Source of the DNA: Bradyrhizobium viridifuturi
GTDB lineage: Bacteria; Pseudomonadota; Alphaproteobacteria; Rhizobiales; Xanthobacteraceae
Length of the DNA: 64,000 nucleotides
Assembly (NCBI RefSeq): GCF_001238275.1
Contig: NZ_LGTB01000005.1
Coordinates: forward strand, 1-64,000
Reading direction: 5' to 3'
Numbering within the stretch: the stretch's first letter is position 1; each line of letters begins with the position of its first letter. Positions 19,531 through 28,273 of this stretch are shown in pieces. The translations under genes were made by a program, and so were the position numbers. Under the pieces are notes generated by a model that saw only the letters and a list, made by a program, of their open reading frames with translations, was not told the DNA's origin and ran no database searches.

Positions 19531-20399
19531 CTATTGTCCACCACCGAGCGAGTGCACATAGACCGCAAGCGCCTTGATCGTGATGGGATCGAACCGCCCG
19601 CTCCAGGCCGGCATGATGCCCGCGCGGCCATAACTGATCGTCTCGATCAGCGTCTCCTCGTCCGAGCCGTACAACCAAATGTGGTCCGTCAGATTCGGCG
19701 CGCGAGCTCCTGGTTGCCTTTGGCATTCTCGCCATGGCAGGCCGCACAATTGTCGGCAAAGATCCTTGCGCCGGCCGCGGCATCGAAAGTGGCGACTGTT
19801 GACAGGCCAGACAGCGATCGCACGTAATTCGCTACCGTGGCGATCTCATCTTTCCTGAGGATGCCGTCGCGGCCGAAGGCCAGCATTTGCCCCCCATGGG
19901 CCTGGGCATGGCCGGACCGTGCGCCGAACTGGATGGTCTGCTGGATCTGATCGAGCGATCCGCCCCACAACCAGTCATCGTCGTTGAGATTGGGATAACC
20001 CTTGGCACCTGCGCCGCCGCTGCCATGGCATGGCGCGCAATTGTCTGCGAACACCGTCTTGCCCCGGGCACGGGCCAGTGCCAGCAGGGCCGGGTCCGTC
20101 TCGATCTCTGTCAGAGACACTTTGCCGAGAACTGCCATCTTCTCCGCCCGCAGCTTCTCGAGCCCGGCAAGATCATTGGCGACGCTCGCGCGGGCCGAAT
20201 AATGAAATACGCCGGTCGTGTAGCTAGAGAGGAGCGGCCAGGCCGGATAGACGACCCAATAGGCGATCGCCCAAAGAACGGTGGCGTAGAAGGTCGAGAT
20301 CCACCAGCGCGGCAGCGGCGTGTTGAGCTCTTTTATGCCATCCCATTCGTGCCCCGTCGTGGAGCGGCCGGAAATCTGATCGAAGTCGCGGTCAGTCAT
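19531..20399 (-). pseudogene. fixP: fixP, diheme cytochrome c subunit of cbb3 oxidase, frameshifted
   Basis: FixP is the membrane-anchored diheme subunit that passes electrons to FixO and FixN. The N-terminus (HEWDGIKELNTPLPRWWISTFYATVLWAIAYW) carries the single helix. CAPCH and CAACH are the two heme sites. The frame breaks just after the second site, near 19704, where GCGCG stands for an expected GGCGCG. The remaining 55 residues (PNLTDHIWLYG to VYVHSLGGGQ) lie in another frame. Combined length is about 289 residues, as usual. This gene has only one visible lesion and the first cytochrome domain is complete. Confidence 0.9.
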
Positions 20400-20405
20400 G
20401 GCCTG

Positions 20406-20561
20406 TCAATCCCGGCACAGCGGCAAGCGCGCCGCAGAGTCAAAACGCCGCTTATTGCCAGGCCACAGCGCATAAACAACAATGGCCATGAAGATGCCGA
20501 CAAACAACGGCGTCCAGAGACTTACGACGAAGCTTGACGCCAGGTTCTCGACGGCTTTCAT
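20406..20561 (-). CDS. fixQ: FixQ, small cbb3 oxidase subunit, frame intact
   Basis: This 51-residue single-helix membrane protein (VSLWTPLFVGIFMAIVVYALWPGNKRRFD) has the typical WPGNKRRFD tail. It lies between fixO and fixP, as in functional operons, and ends seven bases before the fixP start. It is the only gene of this cluster with an undamaged frame, most likely because it is a small target. With fixO and fixN broken it has no partner encoded here. Confidence 0.85.
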   Translation of the reverse strand: MKAVENLASSFVVSLWTPLFVGIFMAIVVYALWPGNKRRFDSAARLPLCRD

Positions 20562-20572
20562 CACACGATCCT

Positions 20573-21305
20573 TCAGCGCAGATTGCTTTTTCGTCGTAGA
20601 GCTTGAAATCGATCAGCGTTCCGAGCATCTGCAGGTAGGCGATGAGCGCATCGAGTTCGGTCGGATTGCCAACGCTTCCGTCGAAATTGCGCACAGCCGC
20701 CTTCGGATGCGCTTCTGGAACGAGGCTCGGTCCGCGCTGTCAGGATCGAGCTGGGTCTTCAAGTCAGTGACCGCGTTCTTGATCTGATCTTCGGTATAGG
20801 GCACACCGACCGCCCGGTTGGTGCGCAGCTGTGCGGCCATGTCGGTCAGGTCGAGCTCGGTGTGCGCCAGCCTCGAGTATCCGGGCATGACCGACCGCGG
20901 GACGATGGCCCGCGGATTGGTCAGATGCGTGACGTGCCATTCATCGGAATATTTCGCGCCGACGCGTGCGAGGTCCGGGCCGGTACGCTTCGAGCCCCAT
21001 TGAAACGGGTGATCATACATGCTCTCGGCGGCCAGCGAGTAATGTCCGTAGCGCTCGACCTCGTCACGCAATGGCCGGATCATCTGCGAGTGACAAACAT
21101 AGCAGCCTTCGCGGCACGTAGATGTTGCGGCCTGCAAGCTCAAGCGGGGTATATGGTCGTACGCCCTCCACGACCTCGATCGTACTCTTGAGGTAGAACA
21201 GCGGCGTGATCTCGACCAGTCCCCCAATCGCGATCACGGCAAGGATGCTGCGATCAGGATGATCGAGTTCTTCTCAAAGATCTTGTGTCGGTTCCAAAGA
21301 GACAT
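20573..21305 (-). pseudogene. fixO: fixO, monoheme cytochrome c subunit of cbb3 oxidase, multiple frameshifts
   Basis: The remnant shows the N-terminal anchor ([13 protein letters not shown]), the heme site [11 protein letters not shown] and the long conserved body ([20 protein letters not shown]). The reading frame is broken four times by my count. One base is missing near 21253. One base is extra near 21115, just before the heme motif. One is missing near 20716 (before [10 protein letters not shown]). One is missing near 20577, which hides the normal TGA and lets the frame run into fixQ. Gains and losses together argue for true decay. It starts eight bases after the fixN stop. Confidence 0.9.
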
Positions 21306-21313
21306 GCGATGGC

Positions 21314-22967
21314 CTATTCCGCGACTTGGAGCGCTCCAGTGTCCTTGATTTGATCGGTCTGCTTTGCATTCACGGTCATCCAGAGATTGGCGGCCATGAT
21401 CAGCGCACCAATCAGGAACATTGCGCCGCCCGCGGCGCGAATGATGTAGAAGGGATGCATAGCCTCGACCGACTCAATGAAGGAGTATTCGAGGAAACCT
21501 AGCGGGGTATAGCGCGCCACATCAGGCCTTGCAGGACACCAGACACCTACATCGCCGAGATGTAGAGCACGATCCCGATCGAGGCGATCCAGAAGTGCCA
21601 GTTGACGAGCTTGAGGCTGTACAGCTCGCGATTCCAAAGCCAGGGAATCAGGCAATAGAGCGCACCGAACGACACAAAGCCTACCCAACCCAGCGCGCCG
21701 GAATGCACGTGGCCGACGGTCCAGTCGGTGTAATGACTGAGCGAATTGACGACCTTGATTGCCATGGTCGGTCCCTCAAACGTCGACATGCCATAAAAGG
21801 CAACGGAGACCACGAGCATGCGGAGCACCGGGTCTGTGCGCAGCTTGTCCCACGCACCCGAGAGCGTCATCAGGCCGTTGATCATGCCACCCCATGAAGG
21901 CATCCACAGCATGATCGAGAACGTCATGCCCAGAGTCTGCGTCCAATCGGGCAGCGCGGTGTAATGTAGATGGTGAGGGCCCGCCCAGATGTAGAGAGGA
22001 AGATCAGCGCCCAGAAGTGAATGATCGAGAGGCGGTAGGAATAGACCGGGCGCTCGGCTCTCTTCGGAATGAAGTAGTACATGATCGCCAGAAAGCCGGC
22101 GGTCAGGAAGAAACCGACCGCGTTTTGACCGTACCACCACTGAAACATGGCGTCCTGCACACCGCCCCGGGCGATTAGGATTTCGAACCGAACACGGAGA
22201 CCGGTAATGCGGGATTGTTGCCGAGGTGGAGCACCGCAATGGTGACGATAAAAGCGAGATAGAACCAGTTGGCGACGAAAATGTGCGGCTCTTTCCTTTT
22301 CACCAATGTCGCCAGGAACACGATGAGATAAGTGACCCAGACGATGGTGAGCCAGAGATCGGCGTACCATGCGGGCTCGGCGTATTCCTTTGACTGGGTG
22401 GCGCCGAACAGGTAGCCGGTGCCTGCGATCAGGATGAAAAAATTATAGCCAACTACCACGAACCATGGCGCAAGATCGCCGGCGAGGCGCGTGCGGCAGG
22501 TCTTCTGCACGACGTAGAAGGAGGTCGCGATAAGCACGTTTCCGCCAAACGCAAAGATCACGGCCGACGTGTGCAGCGGGCGGAGTCGGCCGAAGCTCGT
22601 CCAAGGCAGATCGAAATTCAGTGCGGGCCACGCAAGTTGCGAGGCGATAAAAACGCCGACTGAAACGCCTGCGATACCCCAGAACATCGCCATCACTGAG
22701 GCAACTTTGATCGGAGCGAGATTGTAAATTCGGCCGGCCCTTGATCTGCGCCGGCGGCAATTGCGCCGGGCGTTCATAGTAGCGATTGAGGATAACGCTT
22801 GCGGCGGCCAGGCTGGCGGCGGAAGCGAGCAATGCGTGGAAGCTAAATGCAGAATCGTGCCCCACCGCCCCTGCGAAATAGCAAACGTGGGCAGAAACGG
22901 CGAATACCGACATCAGGCCTGCTTCACCCATGGTCATGGATTTCGCGGTGAGGGGTGGGCTTGGCAT
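21314..22967 (-). pseudogene. fixN: fixN, catalytic subunit of cbb3 oxidase, heavily lesioned
   Basis: FixN is the heme-copper catalytic subunit, here recognisable over its whole length (about 550 codons). Lesions read from the sequence: one extra T near 22729 (AATTTAC); one base lost near 22173 after FGSKS; a 2-base CT duplication near 21990 before [14 protein letters not shown] at 21547-21549 where TGG (ISAMW) is expected; one base lost near 21505. The CuB-ligand histidine of the WWYGHNAVGF motif is Gln (CAA near 22130), and a nearby expected Trp is Arg. Such a mix of indels, a nonsense codon and an active-site loss marks an old pseudogene, not poor sequencing. The start is ATG 22967 (MPSPPLTAKSMTMGEAG). 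Confidence 0.93.
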
Positions 22968-23021
22968 GTCTTGGCCTCTTTGAAAACGGATTGCCAGGAG
23001 ATCACATTTCGGGGGGACGGG

Positions 23022-23039
23022 TTGATCGAGCGCGATCAA
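23022..23039 (-). promoter_or_regulatory. Degenerate FixK/FNR-type palindrome before fixN
   Basis: TTGATCGAGCGCGATCAA is a perfect palindrome carrying both half sites of a FixK box, but ten rather than six bases separate TTGA and TCAA. It is centred 63 bases upstream of the fixN start. The widened spacing probably abolishes FixK binding, in keeping with the decayed operon. Confidence 0.45.
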
Positions 23040-23464
23040 TCGCCAAAATGCTGCGGAGTGCCGCCGATCTCACGCGCGAGCGCGCGCAGAGTATGTTCGT
23101 TGGGACAACCTTTGAGGGGATTTACAGGCTTATACCGTTCGAGGTCGGCCGCGCAGCGGATCCTGGTCTGACACAGGCCGCATACCCGCTGCAAATCGTG
23201 CAACACGTCTCCATAGCGGGCGGCCAGCGCATTCTCGGAGAAGCCTGCAAGTGCGAGGCGCTTGCTTAAGAGTTCAGGAGAGCCCGCACTTAGCGCCATC
23301 TTTCGAAAGTCGGGCGTCGACAGATTAAGTTCACGTGCGATCGCGTCGATGTCCTGCGCGCTCAAATAGGCCAATTCGGCGGTCCGGGACAGCTTCGCTC
23401 GGAATCGGGTGAGCAGATACTTGAACCCCCAAGGGCGACGGACATATCCAGATTGGCCAACCAT
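23036..23464 (-). CDS. DUF6455-like cysteine-motif protein
   Basis: This is a 142-residue cytosolic protein with a GAGGGG ribosome binding site. The C-terminal half has the pattern DLQRVCGLCQTRIRCAADL, about twelve residues, CPNEHTLRAL, that is CX2CX4C plus one later Cys, as in the DUF6455 family. The cysteines could bind a metal or an iron-sulfur cluster, but no function is established. A perfect FixK box is centred 54 bases upstream of the start, so expression should be induced by low oxygen. Its last codons overlap the fixN promoter palindrome, placing it directly before fixN on the same strand. Unlike its neighbour it has no lesion. Confidence 0.75.
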   Translation of the reverse strand: MVGQSGYVRRPWGFKYLLTRFRAKLSRTAELAYLSAQDIDAIARELNLSTPDFRKMALSAGSPELLSKRLALAGFSENALAARYGDVLHDLQRVCGLCQTRIRCAADLERYKPVNPLKGCPNEHTLRALAREIGGTPQHFGD

Positions 23465-23511
23465 GTGTCATCCCCTCAGAGCAACCATAGCCGCCCGCGG
23501 CAGACTTGTTT

Positions 23512-23525
23512 TTGACATCCATCAA
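23512..23525 (-). promoter_or_regulatory. FixK box before the DUF6455-like gene
   Basis: TTGACATCCATCAA matches TTGA-N6-TCAA exactly. Placed at -41.5, it would give a transcript start about 13 bases before the start codon at 23464. This is a class II FixK/FNR arrangement. Confidence 0.7.
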
Positions 23526-23721
23526 ATAAGGCTCGTCTGTGGGAGAAAATCGGCGGAGCGGAGGATGTCGCGGACAAGAGGGCCCGGCTGCTCAATTGGC
23601 GGCAGCATCGCGATGCTGTTGCCTCGATCGCCGCTCGGGAAGACGTTTTGCAAGTCTGGTGCCCGGATTCGCGGAGTGTCTATACGATCAAAATTCGTAT
23701 ACCTCCCTCGCCGAGCTCGGG

Positions 23722-23949
23722 TTAGCCACCCCATGCCGGGGGCAATGCAAGCGGGGTTCGAAGCTCCATCGCATCGGCGAAGATGGTCCAATCGCGGACA
23801 CCTTTTTGCTTGCAGAAATCAGTTTCTGCCTGCTGTGCAGCAGCACTCAGCGAGGGCGCATCCACCCGGAACGCTGCCCGACAGGCACGATGCTCGTGGC
23901 CGGTATCGTCACAAACGGTCTTGATGAACCGAACGTTAAATGAAGGCAT
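23722..23949 (-). CDS. Small conserved-looking protein of unknown function
   Basis: The frame encodes 75 residues from ATG 23949 (MPSFNVRFIKTVCDDTGHEHRACRAAF). It has a beta-rich start, an alanine-rich helix (LSAAAQQAETDFCKQKGV) and a tail ending in PPAWGG. Three cysteines are present. Similar small proteins occur in rhizobial genomes to my knowledge, but I cannot name a family. Upstream in-frame codons lack a ribosome binding site. Confidence 0.5.
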   Translation of the reverse strand: MPSFNVRFIKTVCDDTGHEHRACRAAFRVDAPSLSAAAQQAETDFCKQKGVRDWTIFADAMELRTPLALPPAWGG

Positions 23950-24414
23950 GACACCCCCTGTTCCTGTGCGTTTCCTCATGTTGCATTCTGCCAGCCGCAC
24001 CAGGCGAGTATGTGATTTGTCTCAAGCAGCACCGAAAAAGATTCTCGCTCCATCGAGATAAGGTCGAGACTTGGGCAGGTGATATGAGTGCTCTTTCGTC
24101 CGAAGAAGCTCCAAATCAACAAGCGTCGGTTTGGCGGATCACATCTGGTTGAGGTCGCTCAGGAACCACAGCTCTCGTCTTCCCGTGCGTTGGGCCGGCA
24201 GAGTTGAGGCGCGGATCCAGAATATTCTCATGAGACGGTTGGGCAGATGGCGATGATCGATCGATCCCAACTTCAATCGCCGAGAATGTGGGAGCTTGTG
24301 CCGCCGCGAAACTTGCACGGTACTTGGTCGTCTCGCAAGGCATTCCCGACCGCTCCGCCTGATTGCGAGGCAGCGCGGGCAAAGGTATTTTCGACCGGAA
24401 CCGGCGGCCGAAGA

Positions 24415-24633
24415 TTACCGGCGGCGGCTAGAACTGCTCGCGCGTGGGCAAATGAGGCGAAGCGGCTTGATCTCGCTCGTGATGGTCCATCCTATCGCAG
24501 CAACCGCAAAGCCGATGATCAGGCTGGCCGCAGCCAAGGTTTCGATAAGCCCAAGCTTAAAGACTTCCGCGCCATACCCGATAACTACGATCAGCGCGGG
24601 CAAGACCAACGACAATGTGAGGCGAGCAATCAA
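24415..24633 (-). CDS. Small two-helix membrane protein under a FixK box
   Basis: This 72-residue protein starts at TTG 24633 behind AAGGAG. Two hydrophobic segments (LTLSLVLPALIVVIGYGAEVF and TLAAASLIIGFAVAAIGWTI) are followed by a basic tail. A perfect FixK box lies about 105 bases upstream on the same strand, so it is probably made under low oxygen. It might be an accessory of a respiratory complex, but no family is recognised and that role is a guess from regulation. Confidence 0.6.
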   Translation of the reverse strand: MIARLTLSLVLPALIVVIGYGAEVFKLGLIETLAAASLIIGFAVAAIGWTITSEIKPLRLICPRASSSSRRR

Positions 24634-24738
24634 CTTACCATCTCCTTCGACTCTCGCAGCTCAGTGACACGCGCTCGTCATGATGCAATGCGCGTGCGCT
24701 GAGCAGCCTGAACATTTGCACATTGCGCGTCCTAGATT

Positions 24739-24752
24739 TTGATTTTCGTCAA
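24739..24752 (-). promoter_or_regulatory. FixK box before the small membrane protein gene
   Basis: TTGATTTTCGTCAA fits TTGA-N6-TCAA. The nearest gene it can serve on the minus strand starts at 24633. To its right on the plus strand no gene begins for nearly 900 bases. Confidence 0.65.
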
Positions 24753-25624
24753 ACCCGCTACATGCTGGCGTATTGTGTGATCGATGCGCGCCTCCGCCGG
24801 ATGACCCGGTTTGCTACGTGTTACCGGCAACGCACCGACAGTTGCCACTCGCCCTTGACCCGTTCTGGACGTGCATCAGCTTCTTTTTGACCTGCATCAA
24901 TACAGCGGTTCCGGCTTGAGATAGAAAGGACGTACCAGTCAAGCTCAGACACGTGGCAGATTGAAAGACTTGGCGCCCTATCATCTTTTCGCCTACAAAT
25001 ACTGGCAAGTCGGCTCAAGGACTGCCGGACGCACCCGAGCGAAGTGCACCCGGTCGCCTGCGCCGCGTGTGATGCTGGCCACTTCATCGACCCGCGGATC
25101 GGTACGATGCTCTGGCCGAGCGCAGCTGGTCCATCTGAATGCCATCGAGCGAATTCGGGCGTCATACCGTTCCCGCACGGACACGCCGCCTGGCTCGCAA
25201 GAGCACGTTCGACGGCATCAAGAGTCCACGCCCCACGCTGACTTCGTGGGACGGGGAAACGTCCGACCGACAAAGGATGTTCGACATGACAGACCACGGC
25301 GACAATTGTCCCGCCGCGGCCACGCTGGCGGGAACTGCAGTCCACTCCAGCTGCTGTCCAACAGAATTCAATAACAACCGGCGCTGGCTCGAACGGGTCC
25401 GGTTTGACTCGACCGGATTCCGGGAACTGCTTCGCAACCCTCATACCTCGGTTGGCGATCGGATCACGTCCCAGCACGATCCGATCGGCGGTTGCTACGT
25501 CTCAAAGCATCCGGACCATAACTGGCTTGATCGAGACCATGCGCCGCTTGGGCGAGATCAGGCTGAGCTTGTTGGCGCAGCGGCCGAGCGATCTCGGCGC
25601 TAGTATTCGGAAGGTTACCTGATT
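24753..25624. other. No confident gene
   Basis: Frames exist on both strands (for example plus strand from ATG 25286, about 105 codons), but none shows a recognisable domain or a good start. Confidence 0.35.
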
Positions 25625-25852
25625 TTGTCAGTCGGCGGCGATGAACACCGTCCAGGGTCTATTGGCAAACTGACCTGGGAGCGAATTGAAACGGCGCCCT
25701 TTGACCGGGAGCTGGAGATCGCGGTGATCGAGGGTCATGCCATTCACCGGCTGGTCTTTCCTTGTCGACGGATCTTCGGCGGCTGGATCAAGGCTATGAC
25801 CGGAGAGCACGTCGCTGTACAGCCGACGCACTGGCGCATCTGGCCGAGATAG
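25625..25852 (+). CDS. Small conserved protein of unknown function
   Basis: This 75-residue protein is marked by WERIETAPFDRELEIAVIEGHAIHRLVFPCRRIFGGWI and a WRIWPR end, a pattern seen in small Bradyrhizobium proteins of unknown role. The conserved tryptophans and the mixed beta pattern suggest a compact soluble fold. It lies just before fixL on the same strand. The start is GTG or another non-ATG-like codon context with a weak ribosome binding site, so its exact beginning is uncertain. Confidence 0.6.
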   Translation: MSVGGDEHRPGSIGKLTWERIETAPFDRELEIAVIEGHAIHRLVFPCRRIFGGWIKAMTGEHVAVQPTHWRIWPR

Positions 25853-25960
25853 CGGCGCCGCCCTGCACAATAGGTAGCGCAACGAAACGCAGCTGCATCC
25901 GGCCTCCTCACATAGACAAGCTACGTACACTCGATCGAACGAGAGGGTCTGCCCGGAAAC

Positions 25961-27391
25961 ATGTCCGACCACATTTGGTACCACTATGTCACAGCCGCGG
26001 CGGCCGCCGCGCTGGCGGTCGTGCTTCGTGCGGCGCTGGATCCGTATCTTCAGGACCGCACGGCCACGATCATCTACCTTCCAGTCATCGTTTTTGCCGC
26101 TTTCGCTGGTGGCCGCGGACCGGCCATCTTCGCCACGCTGCTCTGCCTCATCATCAGCGCGGCATGTCTTGGGAACAACCTCATCTCCGATTCCGCAAAC
26201 ATGATCGATATAGCCGGACTCGCGATAGTTGGCCCCCTGCTCGGCTTCATGGGCGATCGGCTGCGGCGAGAATCAGAGCAGGCACGGTACCGGCAAGCCC
26301 ATCTGCAGTCGATCCTGGACACCGTGCCGGAAGCCATGATCGTGATTGACGAGAGAGGAATCATCCGCTCGTTCAGTGCCGCGGCGGTGCGTTTATTCGG
26401 TTGGTCTCCGGACGAAGTGGTCGGAGCGAATGTATCCGGGTTAATGCCGCAACCCTACCGCGCCGAGCATGACCGCTACATTGAACGCTATCTGACTACC
26501 GGAGAGCGGCGCATTATGGGCCTCGGCCGTATCGTGGTCGGCGAGCGAAGCGACGGCTCGACCTTTCCGATGGAGCTTGCCGTCGGTGAGGGCAAAGTGC
26601 GCGGCGAACGATTCTTTACCGGCTTCATCCGAGACCTCACCGAACGGCGAGCGCAAGAACGCCGATTGCAGGAACTACAATCTGAGCTCGTACACGTCTC
26701 GCGGTTGACCGCCATGGGAGAGATGGCCTCGTCTATTGCCCACGAGATCAACCAACCGCTCTCCGCAATCACAAACTACATGCGCGGCGCCAAGACGCTG
26801 CTGGCATCAGACAAGCCGGACGCCAATCGTATTGCTGATGCCATCGAAAATGCCACCCAGCAAGCGCTGCGCGCCGGCGAAATCATCAAGCGCCTGCGGG
26901 AATTCGTCGCCAAAGGCGAGACGGAGCACACAATGGAGAATCCGCTCACTATGCTTGAAGAGGCGGTCGCTCTGGCCTTGCTCGGCGCCAAGGATCAAGG
27001 CGTGCGGGTGACGATCCACAGCGATCGCGATCTGCCATCGATGATCGTGGACAAGATCCAGATCCAGCAGGTCGCGCTGAACCTGATACGAAACGCGATC
27101 GAGGCGATGGCTTCCGGCCCGCGTCGCGAATTGACCGTCGGAGTTGCCAAAATCGACGGCCTCGCCAGGTTTACCGTCGCCGATACCGGTTCTGGCATCA
27201 GCCCTGATATCGCCGACCGCCTGTTCCAGCCCTTTGTCACGACCAAAGAGCATGGCATGGGTGTCGGACTATCAATCTGCCGGACGATCATCGAGTCCCA
27301 TGGCGGCCACATCGCTGTAGAAGCCAATCCGGGCGGCGGCACGGTCTTTCAGTTTACCCTGCCATTTGCGGAGGCTGATGAAGAAGCATGA
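25961..27391 (+). CDS. fixL: FixL, membrane-anchored heme PAS oxygen-sensor histidine kinase
   Basis: FixL autophosphorylates when its heme loses oxygen and passes the phosphate to FixJ. The 476 residues contain an N-terminal membrane domain (about residues 7-98, four helices), a heme PAS domain (about 112-228) with the proximal His170 in EHDRYIERY and the distal Arg190 in GLGRIVVG, then HisKA with His261 (SSIAHEINQPLSA) and an ATPase domain with DTGSGIS and GMGVGLSI. All key residues are present. The membrane anchor resembles the Sinorhizobium and Azorhizobium FixL type, not the soluble two-PAS FixL of B. diazoefficiens, so this is probably an extra, differently derived copy. It overlaps fixJ by four bases. 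Confidence 0.95.
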   Translation: MSDHIWYHYVTAAAAAALAVVLRAALDPYLQDRTATIIYLPVIVFAAFAGGRGPAIFATLLCLIISAACLGNNLISDSANMIDIAGLAIVGPLLGFMGDRLRRESEQARYRQAHLQSILDTVPEAMIVIDERGIIRSFSAAAVRLFGWSPDEVVGANVSGLMPQPYRAEHDRYIERYLTTGERRIMGLGRIVVGERSDGSTFPMELAVGEGKVRGERFFTGFIRDLTERRAQERRLQELQSELVHVSRLTAMGEMASSIAHEINQPLSAITNYMRGAKTLLASDKPDANRIADAIENATQQALRAGEIIKRLREFVAKGETEHTMENPLTMLEEAVALALLGAKDQGVRVTIHSDRDLPSMIVDKIQIQQVALNLIRNAIEAMASGPRRELTVGVAKIDGLARFTVADTGSGISPDIADRLFQPFVTTKEHGMGVGLSICRTIIESHGGHIAVEANPGGGTVFQFTLPFAEADEEA

Positions 27392-27993
27392 CCATGCGGC
27401 GCGTTCTTGTGATCGACGATGACGCCGCGATGCGGGACTCACTCGCGTTTCTGCTTGATGTTAAAGGCTTCTACGTGGCAACCTATGAGACGGCGAGCGG
27501 CTTTCTCAGTGACGCCGCGAGCGGTCCGGTTGACTGCATTGTGTCGGACATCCGCATGCCCGGCATGAGCGGCCTGGAACTGGTCCGCAAGCTGAAGGCC
27601 GATCGCGTCGACTGTCCCGTCATCCTGATAACTGGTCATGGCGACGTAACGCTGGCGGTCGAAGCGATGAAAGCGGGTGCGGTCGACTTCATCGAGAAGC
27701 CCTTCGAAGACGAGGTGCTATTCCGTGCGATCAATAGCGCCTTGGAAGCACGGCCAACCAGGCCAGCGGACGATACGGCGAAACTGCAGGCCGAAGCCCG
27801 CCTGGCAGACCTCTCATCGCGCGAGCGTGATGTCCTGCAGGGACTACTGGCCGGCAAGATCAACAAGGTGATCGCCCATGATCTTGGTATCAGCCCGAGA
27901 ACGGTCGAGGTTTACCGGGCGAACGTCATGGCAAAGACCAATGTTCGCAGCATGTCCGAGTTGATGCGAATAGCTATCGCCGCCGGTCTCTAG
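27388..27993 (+). CDS. fixJ: FixJ response regulator
   Basis: FixJ, when phosphorylated by FixL, activates fixK and related promoters. The 201 residues comprise a receiver domain with Asp54 (VSDIRMPGMSG), Thr in ITGHGD and Lys in EKPFED, and a LuxR-type helix-turn-helix (LSSRERDVLQGLLAGKINKVIAHDLGISPRTVEVYRANVM). The ATG overlaps the fixL stop (ATGA), so the two are translationally coupled. Nothing is damaged. The likely nearby target is the fixK gene 1.7 kb downstream. Confidence 0.95.
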   Translation: MTMRRVLVIDDDAAMRDSLAFLLDVKGFYVATYETASGFLSDAASGPVDCIVSDIRMPGMSGLELVRKLKADRVDCPVILITGHGDVTLAVEAMKAGAVDFIEKPFEDEVLFRAINSALEARPTRPADDTAKLQAEARLADLSSRERDVLQGLLAGKINKVIAHDLGISPRTVEVYRANVMAKTNVRSMSELMRIAIAAGL

Positions 27994-28273
27994 CAACATC
28001 GCAAGCGACGGAATGCCCTATTCAAGCGACCGGCTGTCCGTTTCAACTGAGCAGATCGCGCCGAGAAGGTCATGTTGCTGATGCGGTGGAGCTTTAAATC
28101 GCCTGCGGATTCTTTGCGGAGCGTAAATCGTGCAACACAGGCGAGTACTATTCCTGGCCGTGGACTATTATGAGGCCCGCTCCTTGCCAGTTTGTTCGTG
28201 CTCAAGAACATGCGGATCATTTGAGGGCTCGGATTCTTCCGAGGCAGCAGGTCTTTGACTTCGGAGAACAACA

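Noticed and set aside
17758..22967. Sequencing error as the sole cause of fix cluster damage
   Set aside because: A nonsense codon and the His-to-Gln change at the CuB site cannot be explained by homopolymer errors alone.
24007..24025. Possible FixK half sites around TTTGTCTCAAG
   Set aside because: The spacing does not fit TTGA-N6-TCAA, so it is not counted as a box.
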